From contig NC_087074.1 in NCBI RefSeq assembly GCF_026151205.1, positions 1,426,001 to 1,490,000 on the forward strand: 64,000 nucleotides of DNA, given 5' to 3'. A model generated the notes under the pieces. That model saw only the letters and a list, made by a program, of their open reading frames with translations. It was not told the DNA's origin and searched no databases. Position numbers and translations under genes: made by a program. Positions 49,058-60,835 of the stretch are shown piece after piece; the first letter of the stretch is position 1, and each line of letters opens with the position of its first letter. Origin of the DNA: Bolinopsis microptera. Its lineage: Eukaryota > Ctenophora > Tentaculata > Lobata > Bolinopsidae.

Positions 49058-51186
49058 ATGGCCACATCTACCCTTTGGCTACATGCCAGCTTCTCAACCA
49101 ACCTTTCAAGGAAGAAGAAACTGAAAATAACATTTCCAGACGGTGATTATAAAGAAGCCTTTGATATCCTTTGCAGAACTGTGAATAAGATGTTGAAACA
49201 TAATCCAGATGCCGAGGTTTTAAAGCCAGAGATGGTGTATAAGCCAGAGGATGAGATGAACGGGGCAGGAAACTCTCTGGAGGATGAAATCGATTTTGAA
49301 GGAATGCTTGAGGGGCGTTCTAAAGGGGAGGGAGTCAGAGTAATCGTTACCACGACAGGTTTGTTTAAATAATGTTATTTAATGACAAATCAAAGTTGAA
49401 TTGTCTCCTTATATTTTGACCAGACATTAAAACCCCTACTAAGAATTAACCCTAAGTCCTAACCGTACAATTCCACTTCAGAAATGGGTAGTTTCGATAT
49501 GAGATCCTCGTCTGTTGGATCCTCATCACAAATTGCCCCATTGACCCCAGGCTCAATAACCAGGTATGTAGGTTGTGCTCATCACAAATTGCCCCATTGA
49601 CCCCAGGCTCAATAACCAGGTGTGTAGGTTGTGCTTATTAAACTGAGACTATGTAATACTAATTACTAAATTACGTGAATTAGTAGACAGTTTTTGGCAG
49701 TTCCAAATAATTTCTGATTATTCTGATTTTTGCGACAAATGCACTGTTACGTGAATAAGGTTCTCTTTCTATTAACAGATTAAGATCTCAGCGTCAATGA
49801 ATGATCAATGTAAAACCGTAGCAAGGACATCATTAATATTTGAGTAAATTTGTATTTTCTAAACCTGAAAGTTTTCGGATGAAACTACAATTTTCATAAC
49901 ATATATCTTGCCACCATTTAACTTTAAACTGTAATATTTTCATAACATATATCTTGCCACCATTTAACTTTAAACTGTAATATTTTCATAACATATATCT
50001 TGCCACCATTTAACTTTAAACTGTAATATTTTCATAACATATATCTTGCCACCATTTAACTTTAAACTGTAATATTTTCAGATCTGCATCATTCAATTTG
50101 AAAAGCATATACGAATCTCTGAGTAAAGCAGCTAAAAAACCTGGTTTAGATTCGTCATATTTTGTAAATCCCCTTACAAATAAAGTTCAAGATGTGCGAC
50201 TTGTAGATTTTAAATTTGAGGACGGTTCAGCGAGGGGAGGAGATTCCTGTTACGCCAGGGTTTTTGAAGCTACTTATAATGATAACCGCTTTGCTATCAA
50301 GAAAATTGATGGGATATTAATGGACTGCGAGAACAATCGACCCGCACTGGCTTTTGAAAGGGAAATGAAGTTCTTAAGAAAAACAACGGATTGGAAGTGC
50401 GAAAACATCGTCCAATTTCATGGTTTCATTCGAACTGGTGAAACAGCTCGACTAATTCTGGAGCTGATGGATAAGGACCTGTCGCAAACCATAGAGTCTC
50501 TTAAGAGGTCGGGATTATACAACAGAATGGTGGAAGAGAGCAAGGATTTTGAGGATATGGGGTACATTGTCTTAAGAGATGTCAGTAATGGACTGCGTTT
50601 CACTCATGGCCACAATCCTGAGAAAGAAATTTTCATGCATCGAGACATAAAATCGTCGAACATCATGTTCAAAAGAGCTGAACACCGATTTGCTATCATT
50701 GACTTTGGAACTACCAAAAAGATCACAGGAGAAGAAAATAAGTTGCACTCCGCAGGAGCAGGACAGCGGTACTATGAAGCTCCTGAGTGCACGGAGTTTA
50801 AACCAACCTACTGTGAGTCCTGTGACATTTGGTCAATGGGAATCACGTTGATAAAGTTCATAACCGGCAAGCATCCTATCTGGGATGATTCTTCTGAAGA
50901 ATCATCTTCAAGTGACGAACATATGAGGAACATCAAAAAGGACAATATCATATCTGAAAGAATAACAGGCAAAGGAATGGACGGTGAGAAGATTGATTAT
51001 CCTATTGGTCTCACCTCTCAATTTCTATCCCAGGAATTTAAAGATATGATCAACTCTTGTGTTAACCGGGATCCAACCGGTCGACCCTCTGCGCAAAATA
51101 TTCACAATTTTGCCAAAAATAGAGCTGATTCAATCGACCCACTTCGTGTTGAGGAACTTTTTGCCAAATTCTGTGGAAGTCGATAA
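49058..51186 (+). CDS. Divergent Ser/Thr protein kinase, copy 2, with N-terminal extension
   Basis: Three exons: 49058-49358, 49482-49563 and 50082-51186, with phases 1 and 2 that match, giving 495 codons. Exon 1 encodes about 100 residues with a basic start and KKKLKITFPDGDYKEAFDIL, then ...EIDFEGMLEGR and GVRVIVTTT; the alternation of strands and an acidic patch resembles a PB1-like domain (inference). Exon 2 is Ser-rich (MRSSSVGSSSQIAPLTPGS). Exon 3 is the kinase: FAIKKI, MHRDIKSSNIM, DFGTTK, YYEAPEC, DIWSMGITLI. The glycine loop is degraded (GGDSCYARVFEA). PB1 plus a STE7-like kinase is the MAP2K5 layout, but the catalytic domain is too divergent to name. The exon 2 donor and exon 3 acceptor lie next to tandem repeats. 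Confidence 0.85.
49510..49622 (+). repeat. 56-bp x2 repeat containing the kinase-2 exon 2 donor
   Basis: CATCACAAATTGCCCCATTG ... CTCAATAACCAG|GT(A/G)TGTAGG is present twice, with donors at 49564 and 49620. Using the second adds 56 bases and brings in a stop (CAT TGA), so the first is the productive donor. Confidence 0.88.
49891..50081 (+). repeat. 46-bp x4 repeat ending at the kinase-2 exon 3 acceptor
   Basis: TTTTCAT at 49891, 49937, 49983 and 50029 recurs at 46-base steps, followed by AACATATATCTTGCCACCAT. The next step falls at 50075 and reads TTTTCAG, the real acceptor. The four upstream copies therefore have AT where the splice site has AG. Confidence 0.88.
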
Positions 51187-51949
51187 TCTACCACGTGCGA
51201 GTGGAAAGAAACCCACCTTAAGATTATTGTTAGGATTAGGTTTAAGGTTATGGTGCCATAATATGGCAGTTTTTGTTTTTCTGTTGGGATAATATCCCAC
51301 CAAGCTTTGTTTTTGTTCTTGGTCATTGTGAATAATCAAATATTACGTACCAACTGACATAATATGGTTACTATGTAATTTCGTTTTGTTTCGTTATTGG
51401 GGCTGATTTATTAACAGCTTTTTTGTTGTCGGCTGATTATATGTTCCGTTTTTAAGAGTGTTCTTTTATTCTTTTTAACACTATATTCTTACACTTTATT
51501 TTTTGTACGATTGAAAGACGATGATAGTAAAGCTGAATATCTATTTTAGTTAAATTGATAAGTATTGTTTGTTTTTTATTCATTTTTCAAGCAACCCCAG
51601 GCTATTTAATTGATTGTTAGTCGTTCTTCAAATAATGTATTCTTTACATTACAACCATAAGTATTCGTTGAACCCAAAATACATATGTCGTCACAACAAC
51701 TTGCACTGTATTGCTAGAAAATAGCGTTCAGTTCTGTTAAAAGTAGTTTTGCGCGCACGTACTTATTTTATGCATGCATTGCATATATTATTACGGTTGG
51801 TTGATGAGAAAAGTTGCCCCATTAGTCCTGAAACCTTGATGCTTGGTCCCTCATCTCTGGACCCCGGAGATGAAGTCCGGGCCCCTTGGAAAGGTCATAA
51901 CTCCAATAATATGAGATAAACTCAACTTATTCCCCAGTCCCCTTTCCTG
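51187..51949. other. Kinase-2 3' region, nothing recognised
   Basis: Probable 3' UTR and intergenic sequence. No exon-like frame with a known family. Confidence 0.4.
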
Positions 51950-52535
51950 ATGCTAAGCGCCACTTTAGATAGGGGGCGCAAAATCGTCGTTTGAATGTGG
52001 GACAATTTTGTATCACGTCGTGACCCCCACGGTCGTTTCCTGACGATACAGGCGGGTCATTTTTTAATTTTTTAGAGAGGCTGGGCCAAGATAGCCCACA
52101 TACGAGAGGATAGCATTAGGTTGCTCTGCCTACCTCTGGGGTGTGGCAACCCTGGGGAAGGTTGCCGGTGAAATCAGAGTGAATGGTGGAGGATGGTGTA
52201 AGAAGTGATATGAGTCAAAATGATACGCTTAAATGCCAGCTGGGTTTGGGAAAGTAAAACGAGACGAGACAGCATATGAAATAATAGTTTAAGTCACCCC
52301 GGTCTGATCCAGCTCTTCCGGTACAATTAAGCGTTTGGTGCGGGTCATACAAAGTATGACAAAGTCAATTTTGAAAAACTTAACGAGATTATACTGGCGA
52401 AACTGCGCGTTTTGATCTAGGAACACACTTTTTTTAACGGGTGATACTCGTAAAATATCTGTTCCATATATTGGACCGTCGACGAGTCCAACTCGGCGCG
52501 CGTCCTGGTACGGTAGGTTGTAAACCTACAACAGG
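51950..52535. repeat. hAT-MITE fragment followed by the short copy of the 24.4-kb dispersed element
   Basis: 51970-52007 (AATCGTCGTTTGAATGTGGG then ACAATTTT) is the reverse complement of the interior of the CAGTGGCGTAAC MITE. 52010-52535 begins TATCACGTCGTGACCCCCAC and ends CGACGAGTCCAACTCGG ... AAACCTACAAC, the same ends as 24400-25418 with a shorter interior. Confidence 0.55.
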
Positions 52536-55500
52536 ATATCAAAAATGTGATCCTCGCCTTAAATGGTAAGAATTTTTTTCCCTACTCTTGCCGAAGGCAA
52601 AAAGATCGTTGGGAATAAGTAATCGGGTTTGGATATATGAGGTGGCCCGATGGACCTGCGATGATGACAAAAGTCTGCTCCTTCGAAATATAGACCACTC
52701 CCCTAATAATTAAGTGTATAGGAAGCGTCTGTTATGCTGCGCGCGACGCTAGCCATGTGTTAATTAATTACAGTGAAATTCCTCCTTCGCAAAGTTATTT
52801 TCCGCAATTTTCTGGATTCATTTATTGTTGATGCGCGGCGCTGCATTGGTCAAATAAATCGTCAATTTTTACCATGCACGAATCCCACTCATTTATAAAA
52901 AACATAGTATGTAAATATGGTGCACTTTTTTCCAGTCACACTTTTCACTCAAAAGAATTAATGGTACAAGTACATGGTAGGGAAAATTGATCGTGCGTGG
53001 TTTAACCGCGGCGAAATTCTTGTTTGTATAAAATATAACTATGAACTTTGACGAATCTATTCAAACAAGCTTAATAAATCGAGATGCTAGCAATTAACAT
53101 TTAACGCAATCCTAACTTTTGTTTATGTATAGGTTGTAACTTACAAAACTAAGACATGCTCGTTAATTCATATTTCAGAGGGTTAAAGTTTGAACATAGT
53201 TTCCCACGGAGATGATGAAACCTACAGAATCAGGCTAAAGAGAATTAAGATGAATTTGAATTTATAAAAAAGTAAGTTACTTTACAGTTCACATATACAA
53301 TTTTGTTTCTCGGTATAATTTGTTATGAATTTATTAAAAGTAAGTTACTTTACATAGTCTAAAATAGTAGAATATTTATTACCAAATAGCTCCTATCACT
53401 CGGCTGTAGTATAAACAGTAGAAACAGGTCCAGCAAAGATATTATTATTAATTAAAAAAACTAGTCGTAAAATTAAACCTATTCGGTAAACTCTTAGGCC
53501 GGACACAAATATTTAGATAATCATGCAATTCAAGCCTAGTCGGTCCATCAGGATTTAACGTTAGATTAAACCTAGCATATCGCCCAACATCGAAATATAA
53601 TTTAAATTCGCAATATTCTCAAGTTTTGAGTTGCCACGGAATAAGTTGGTTACCAGCAGATATAGCCAAATTGTTGTTGTTGTGATCGGGCAATGAATAC
53701 GCTCACGTTAATCTTCAGAGAAACTAGGTGACCATTAACTCGATGGTCGATCTTCATTGGGGTGTTTTTTTAGTTTTACTGATTGGGACTTTTACACTGG
53801 TGGGAAATCTGAAATAATGTGTTTATAGTGAGAGTAATCCACTGATTCACTGATTGTAGGTTACTAATTCGTAAGTTGTTAGCGGTTCTGTTCTAAATTA
53901 TTATATTATTATTATATTATTCAATTATTATATTATAACCGTGCGTCCTTCAGTTATTATGTTATTATATTATCATATGGAATATGAGTATCATTTCAAG
54001 ATATGAAAAATGATTTATCAACCGAAACGTTATCGATTTAAGGAGAAGTGAATGTTCCTAAATAAGATTAATAAAGATTAATATCCTACCCTGAGGGCAA
54101 CCGTTATCTATCGTGAATTTCTGTACTTCTGTTAACTCGGCTGAAGTTAAAATGTGATTATTGATAAGTCAGGTGAATATTTTTAATACTTTGAGCACCA
54201 TTAGAGGATGAGAGTAAAAGCAAGGCAAATTTCCAAAGAACAAGGCACACCAAATTAATTCGTACCATTATAGTAAACAATAAAACATTTTTTTACATGA
54301 GGTAACCGTACATTTCAATTGCCCTCACCCATTTAGTAGCTACTAATGAAGTTACCAATAGCAGATTGAATTGAAACGGCAAACTTAAACTAATCGCAAA
54401 TTGGTTTGCTGTCCAACACAAGCTTTCTGCTGGGATAGATCCTAATAATTTCTTAACATGCGCGATGCACGCGCGAACATGTCGTACGGTCGCGGTTAAT
54501 CTAGTCAGTGTAATAAGCGCCAAGCGCGAGCACAGAATTTTTTTTCTCCGATTGTACAAAATTTTATACCAATGTTTTAGTCAAGATGTAAATAATTTTT
54601 ATCCACCGGGTAGCAATGTTAGCTCAGCGTTCATCAAGATCGCGATTTTTACGCCGCGCACTCGTAAAACGCATGAAAAAATCGAATTGACGATAGAAAT
54701 CGAGCGCTATGCGCATATTATTCGCTTTTTCACTGTTATTTTCTGGTTGATTTCATAAACGTTTTAATTTTGTTTGAAACTCTCGAAACCAAGGATTGTC
54801 CACTATTTTACTGCAATTATCTACTTGAAGTTTCTTTTGTTTTATCAAACAGTTTAAAGTGGAATATTTTCTGTGCTTGATTATACACTGTAATTACATG
54901 ATAGGGCCTTGCTAATGTAAATTGGCAATTACAGATCACTTAAGTTTCCAAATTTATCGGTCAGGTTATGACCTATCTTAAAGTTCAACTGCTTGGTTAA
55001 ATTAAAGCTGGGCACAAATATCATTTTTGCAAAGAATTCATTCAAAGACATTTTAAAGCAAGTAAAGTAAGTAAGTACAGCACCTAGAATATCCTAGAAC
55101 TTAGAAGTATATTGTTATTCACTTGATCTTTGATTTTATTCTGTGTTTCGGAGTTTTTGTTAAGTAGCAGGGTCCCCTGTGTTTTACTGACCAAATTAAG
55201 CCGCAAGTCTATGACTGCCTACCTCATTTTAACTTAATTAAAGAAGTATAGAACTGTATGACGTATGTCTCTCTTACTTTATCCGTTTACCACGTCTGAC
55301 CGGTTGCCATTTTTCACTCTATGGTTATATACTTCTCTATACATAATTCTGACAGCAAATATAAAAGTGCCAAGTGGGTATCTATGTAATTTTCGTATCA
55401 TTTTGAATTTAATGGTTACCTTCATACCCAAAGTTTAATGTTAAATCTCACTGTACCATATATTCATTAACTTATAGCTTATAACATATTATATGTTTTG

Positions 55501-55808
55501 ATTTTATGTCCCTATACTAGAAGGGTATTCTTCTAACAGTTTTTGACTGACTTGAATGTCCTGCACAGCAGTTTGAAGCTTCTTTAAATTATTTTTATTC
55601 TTATCGTATTGCTGTGTAAATTTAATTCTAATTCTAATTCATTTCTAATTCTCACTTTAATTAATTCTCACTTCGTTACTTTTCATAATGAATGTTTTTG
55701 GCACATCAGAATGAGCAAATGAATCGGGAGAAATGCTTCCTCTGACTCTGTCAAGTAAGTACATTATTTCCAATGTATTTGTTGTTTTGATAATCTTTCT
55801 TCGCTCTT
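52536..55808. other. Intergenic, nothing recognised
   Basis: About 3.3 kb of AT-rich sequence. Short frames near 54.3-54.76 kb overlap on both strands and show no family. The block AAAGTAAGTTACTTTACA occurs at about 53270 and 53336. Confidence 0.4.
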
Positions 55809-56057
55809 ATGAGTGGGTCAATCCTTTGTTTTGATGATATTGTTGACGAAGTGAGAATCTCCACTCAGTGTTTTGAAAACACTGAGTTGAGATTCTCACC
55901 TTGTCTCAGAATAGATAAAGGGAACCATCAGAAAATAATTTGGCTTCGATGGAATGAGAAAATTCGAAACAACTTCTGGCCGGGGTTGGAGACCTGGAAC
56001 GGTTCAAGGGATCCACCAAAAACAAATCTGGCTTTGGCAGACTTTCTGAATATCTAA
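55809..56057 (+). CDS. Doubtful 82-codon ORF containing a perfect hairpin
   Basis: Open frame with IIWLRWNEKIRNNFWPGLET near the C-terminus; no family recognised. Bases 55851-55899 form a 49-base palindrome (GTGAGAATCTC ... GAGATTCTCAC) with a single mismatch per arm, so part of the frame is dictated by an inverted repeat. It may be repeat-derived and not a gene. Confidence 0.2.
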   Translation: MSGSILCFDDIVDEVRISTQCFENTELRFSPCLRIDKGNHQKIIWLRWNEKIRNNFWPGLETWNGSRDPPKTNLALADFLNI

Positions 56058-56086
56058 ACACACACACTCATCTCCACTTCTGATAT

Positions 56087-56680
56087 AACTCGGTTTCTGT
56101 TTGGAGTAAGGAGCTAATTTTGGGCATCAGGCTGTTGAGTTATTAGCCCAAGACATATTTTTACGCTCTCGCGAGTAGCAATTACAACAGCTAAAATCAA
56201 ATTAACTCGGTTTCTGATTGGACTTTGGAGTATAAAAGAGCTAAATTTGGGCATAAAATCATCATATTAAGTAGAGCGTAATTAACTCCTCAGACTTCAG
56301 GTTAATCAGTTACTACTGTTATATGACCACACCCTTTTGAGCTCTCGTGAGTAACAATAACAGCACTTACAATCAAAATAACTCAGTTTCTGATTAGAGT
56401 AAGGAGCTAAACTTGGGCATTGAAGTGTTCTAAATCATCACATTGAGTAGGTAGAATGTTATTTAAAAATCTCAGACATCAGGTTATTGAGCTATAATAG
56501 CCCAAAAACTATTCTTACGCTCTTGCGAGTAGCAATTGCTGCACTTCATACTAACTGTTCATCTTGGACATGAAATTGTTCAAAATTATCATATTAAGTG
56601 GGGTAGAGCATGGTTTTAAAGTCAACATGCTTTAGATTGTTGAGTTATTAGTCCATATCCTATTTTACGGATCATCACAT
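56087..56680. repeat. Diverged ~176-bp tandem repeat, about 3.3 copies
   Basis: The marker ACGCTCTCGCGAGTAGCAAT recurs at about 56163, 56339 and 56517 (diverged). Other shared blocks are AACTCGGTTTCTG, GGAGCTAA and TTGGGCAT. Copies differ by indels, so this is an old array. Confidence 0.6.
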
Positions 56681-56892
56681 TGAGTGTCGTAGAACATGGT
56701 ATTAAAATCTTCAGACTTTATGCTGTTGCATTTAAGAAAATATATATATTGAAATGTGGTATTTATATCCCGACAACACAAGTAAGGTGGTTAACCATGT
56801 CAGAGCGGCTGACTGTGAGTGATGTGAGCAAATGTGTAAAAATGAACAAAAGTATTATAACTCATCATAAGGCAAATAATGTTTTAGATAAT

Positions 56893-57425
56893 TATATTAA
56901 TATTATAAATCAAAGTCTTATGATATTGTTATTATCTTAACAGTTACTGTTGTAACTTACAATTTTAAATTTATATTCCTTGTATTCCTTGTATTCCTTG
57001 TATTCCTTGTATTCCAGTACGTAATATAGGGTGTTAAAGCTGGTATTTCAATATTTGCTCAAGTTTCACAGATATCATCAATTGAGTATTGTGACAAAGT
57101 AAACTTATTTGTGCGACTGTATGATATTATCATAATTCCCAGTACTTCCAGATCATCAAGTAATCCTACTGCACTACTCAGCATTCCTTGTCAGGGTGCC
57201 CTAAACATTCCTCATATATTTTCTTAAATGCAACAATATAAAGTCTGAAGATTTTAAAACCAAAATTGAGCAAATATTGAAATACCATGGCTTAAACACC
57301 CTATATTACGTACTGGAATACAAGGAATACAAGGAATACGAGGAATATAAATTTAAAATCTTAAGTTACAACAGTAACTGTTAAGATGATAACAATATTA
57401 TAAGGTTTTGATTTATAATATTAAA
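56893..57425. mobile_element. Foldback element with ~160-bp arms
   Basis: The left arm (to about 57065) and right arm (from about 57262) are inverse copies, with CAGTTACTGTTGTAACTTA, tandem TTCCTTGTA units and AGTACGTAATATAGGGTGTT. The centre carries GTGACAAAGTAAAC and a block (CACTACTCAGCATTCCTTGT) also found at about 13.1-13.2 kb inside the KIFBP intron element. Confidence 0.8.
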
Positions 57426-57857
57426 GGACCAGTTAACTGAAAAAAAAGTTATCCTCATATTTTGACAGATTGTGACAAATAGCAAACTAAGCAACGAGTC
57501 GAAATTCCTAAATCTCTAACTGCTCTCTAACGCGTGTAAATAGCGTTTGTATTATTTTGGCGATGACGTCATAAAGTCCCTCTTGCGCGCAGAGTAGCTC
57601 GTGAGACTGTATTTTACAGGTAAAAAATGGACATAATACAATCTTTTCCCCCGAATAACTCGAAAAGTAAGTAATTTAGGGTACATGTTGCTTCATAAGT
57701 TGTATATAAACATGGCCATTCTGCACAATTTGCACACATTCAAAAACCTTTAGGGCCTTCATAGCCCAATTAACCAGATACCCATAGTTTTGCATGATTT
57801 CTGGAACCGAAAATCAGTTTTTCGCCAATAACTGAAAAAGTAAGCACTTTAAGGCAT

Positions 57858-58654
57858 ATGTTTGTTCGTAATAGAATGGTGCTTAATAGGATCCAGCCGG
57901 CTATAGAGGGGGTACTTAGGGACACTCAGAATGGTTTTCGGGAAGGACGGTCCACTACTAGTCACATCTTGGCACTCAGAAGGATTCTAGAGGGGGCTAG
58001 ACAAAGAAATTTACCTGTAGCTATGGTGTTTGTTGATTTTAAGAAGGCCTTTGATTCACTTCACCGGGGAATTTTGATGCAAATACTAAAGGCCTATGGA
58101 ATACCGGACAGTATTGTAGATATCATTAATCTTCTCTATGTCAACACGAAGGGCAAAGTTATAACACCAGATGGGGATACCGAGCTTTTTGATATCCTGG
58201 CAGGAGTTCTTCAAGGGGATACATTAGCACCATACTTGTTCATTATAGCCCTTGACTATTGCATGAGACAAGCCTTAAGCAAGCATCCTGAAATAGGATT
58301 TACCATTAAGCCTTATCGGAGTAGGAGAGTCAAGGCGGAGAAGATAACAGACACTGGTTTTGCAGATGACATTGCTCTGATAGCAGATACTGTAAAGGAG
58401 GCAGAGATGCTGATGCTAGAGGTAGAAAGAGTTGCTGCTACAGTGGGACTTAGAATGAATGAAGGGAAAACCAAATTCATTACTCAGAACATCGAGAACC
58501 CTGATACCATCAAGTCCCTGGGTAACAACACAATAGAGCACGTGGAAGACTTTACCTATCTTGGTTCTAGAATCAGAGACAGTGAGAGTGATATCAGGGT
58601 TAGGAAAGGAAGAGCATGGGGAGCATGCCACACTCTCAAAAAACTTTGGAAATC
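57858..58654 (+). mobile_element. LINE reverse transcriptase fragment cut by an assembly gap
   Basis: Frame with NGFREGRSTTSHILALRRIL, FVDFKKAFDSLHR, LQGDTLAPYLFIIALDYCM, TGFADDIALIA (catalytic FADD) and a thumb with FTYLGSRI. This wording differs from the other LINEs here and fits an RTE-like or related group. The frame runs into 100 N at 58655. The 5' part is missing; sequence before 57858 is not recognisably RT. Confidence 0.85.
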
Positions 58655-58754
58655 NNNNNNNNNNNNNNNNNNNNNNNNNNNNNNNNNNNNNNNNNNNNNN
58701 NNNNNNNNNNNNNNNNNNNNNNNNNNNNNNNNNNNNNNNNNNNNNNNNNNNNNN
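58655..58754. other. Assembly gap (100 N)
   Basis: Exactly 100 undetermined bases, the usual placeholder for a gap of unknown size. Sequence after it does not continue the RT frame. Confidence 0.99.
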
Positions 58755-59098
58755 TATTTAATTATTCATTACATTTATCACACTGTACGTCATAACATCA
58801 ACTGTATTTAGTTAACTATAAGTATTATAACGTTACCACACATTTAATACTGCAGTAGTTAATTATTAATATTATTTAAATTTAATTATGATTACATTAT
58901 TCCCTGACATCCGTCACCCTTCATATCCACTCCTGCTAATCTCAGCTAGCATCAAGTCTACAACAAATCAATCAATGAAACTAAACATTAAAAAAGGAGT
59001 CTAACGAAAAAAACTCCACTAAACGCGGAGACAATCATAAATGTCGCAAAGAAATCTCCAAAAAACACATGTCAATCAATCATGGATTAATCCCAAAG

Positions 59099-60428
59099 TT
59101 AAGAAGAGATCTGTGGCGGCGGGTGTATCGCGAGACCTTTCTCCACAAGCGAGTTGGAGATGTACACATCAGTATCGTCGTGACCAGTGTCTATGATACT
59201 GAAATTTTGTAAATATTCAGATAATCAGCCTGATACGAAATAGGCTTTATTTTATTTTAAACAATTTATTAATCATGATCGGAATTGTATGGAAACAAGT
59301 AAACTGATATGATTTTAGTTTGTTGAAGTGACTGGTAAATGGTAAGTTAACTCACTGCATCCAGAGGATTTGAGAAGCAGGATCTTGGGCCATTAGTTTA
59401 ACCCACAACATTCTCTCAGAAACAGCGGCAGAGAAGAACTTCTTAGCTTCCTCACTCCAGACCGTAGAGCCGTCAACCGGCATTACTCCTGACAGAGCGG
59501 GAGGTTACTGTAACCGGCGTGAAATTCAATTCAAAATAAAATAACACCTTGGCTTAGTATCGTGACGGGCTCGCCCTCCGCTAAGGCGTCGGGCATTATC
59601 GCCTGTAACACTCAATAGCCAAGGTATTGTTGACTTTTAATTTTGTATTTTTGGTATAATTTCAACTAACAGTAACATCTAAACAGCGATAAATTCACAC
59701 AGCCAGATTCTAAAATATTATTGATTATATTCAATAATATAATATAAGCATGTTTTACTGCCTCCAGGTTCACTGACTCCAGGTTTATTTAAATGACCAG
59801 TGGGTGCTCTGTTCTCTGTGTGCCAGTCACTTTGCTCTGTGTGCCAGTCACTTTGGCAACACGCCGCAGACTAATAATTATCTAAATTTAAGCGACATTT
59901 ACAATTTAACACGATAACCCTTTACAATTTAACACGATAACCCTTTACAATTTAACACGATAACCCTTTACAATTTAACACGATAACCCTTTACAATTTA
60001 ACACGATAACCCTTTACAATTTAACACGATAACCTTCACATAACTCACGACTGAGATGCTTACGTCACGAAATGCAATTTAAGTTTAATATGGCAAAAAA
60101 TGGTGCATCGACATCGTCGATAAGATTCAAAAATTGTTTAGAAATACAATCAAATAATACTATATCTGGTGCTTTTAGGTTTGGATTATATCTCTTCTGT
60201 GATACAAATCACTTGAAACTTAGCGTATTCTAGACTTAGGCATGAATCCATTGTAGTGACCAAATAAAGTCAAAATATGCAACATCTCAAAACAACGTCA
60301 AACTCACCACAGAGAGCAGCCCGACAGGCCTGTATAGGCAGGGCAGCGAACTGTTTAGTGAGAGGTCGCACGCTGGACAGGGGGATCTTCTGAACGTCTC
60401 CGTAATCTACCATCGAGCATTGCAGTAC
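59099..60428 (-). CDS. Tudor-domain protein, last three exons
   Basis: Exons on the minus strand: 60308-60428 (acceptor ATTTCAG, donor GTGAGT), 59356-59488 (acceptor CTCTGTCAG, donor GTGAGT) and 59099-59198 (acceptor AATTTCAG, stop TAA). Phases 1 and 2 match. The joined residues follow an extended Tudor domain: MVDYGDVQKIPLSSVRPL, then FAALPIQACRAALCGVMPVD, WSEEAKKFF, then IDTGHDDTDVYISNSLVEKG, LAIHPPPQISS and stop. The VDYG...V...LR.L and FA.LP.QA.R..L.G pattern is diagnostic for Tudor proteins of germ granules (TDRD family), which bind dimethylarginine on Piwi proteins. Aromatic-cage residues of the core lie mostly in exons further upstream, which were not found in this window. The member (TDRD1/5/7 type) cannot be named. 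Confidence 0.85.
59537..59630. repeat. Short GC-rich inverted-repeat insertion in the Tudor gene intron
   Basis: AATAACACCTTGGCT and AGCCAAGGTATT bracket a GC-rich core of about 65 bases (GACGGGCTCGCCCTCCGC). It looks like a tiny MITE. Confidence 0.4.
59889..60035. repeat. 23-24-bp x~6 tandem repeat in the Tudor gene intron
   Basis: Unit TTTACAATTTAACACGATAA followed by CCC, about six near-identical copies. It is not at a splice junction. Confidence 0.85.
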
Positions 60429-60563
60429 CTGAAATAGAGGTCACGTGATGAGAACAGGAAAACACACGTGATATTGTTTAGTGTAGCACGCGGGAAAGAA
60501 TCTTGGGTAAACTCGTTTGAAGTTTCAATGAAAGTCTCTGCAACAACATTTTTGGTTTGATTA

Positions 60564-60827
60564 CAGTGGCGTAACGTTGCCTTTTGACCCACCCCCCCCC
60601 CCTCCGCCGAAATAGAGCTCCCTCCCCTCTTAAAGTAGAAACGTAAAATTGGACAAATTAGGTGATTTTAGAGGATACGCCGATAAAACCTCTACTAAAG
60701 TGTGTTTCTAGAGCAAAACGCGCAGTTTTGCTAGTACCTTAGTGAAGTTTTTCAAAATTGTCCCACATTCAAACGACGATTTGCCCCCCGCACAGGCGGC
60801 TGCGGGGGGCCCTTCGTTACGCCACTG
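60564..60827. mobile_element. 264-bp hAT MITE with 8-bp target duplication
   Basis: The ends CAGTGGCGTAAC and GTTACGCCACTG are perfect inverses. TTTGATTA flanks both sides (60556-60563, 60828-60835), an 8-bp hAT duplication. No coding capacity. Relatives lie at 9.7 kb and 51.97 kb. Confidence 0.93.
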
Positions 60828-60835
60828 TTTGATTA

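Noticed and set aside
54293-54758. Overlapping ORFs of 88 and 97 codons on opposite strands
   Set aside because: No family, low-complexity hydrophobic and basic stretches, no splice signals that would join them to other exons.
5974-60428. LOTUS and Tudor exons as one gene
   Set aside because: They are on opposite strands and face away from a single transcript; without evidence for an inversion they are kept separate.
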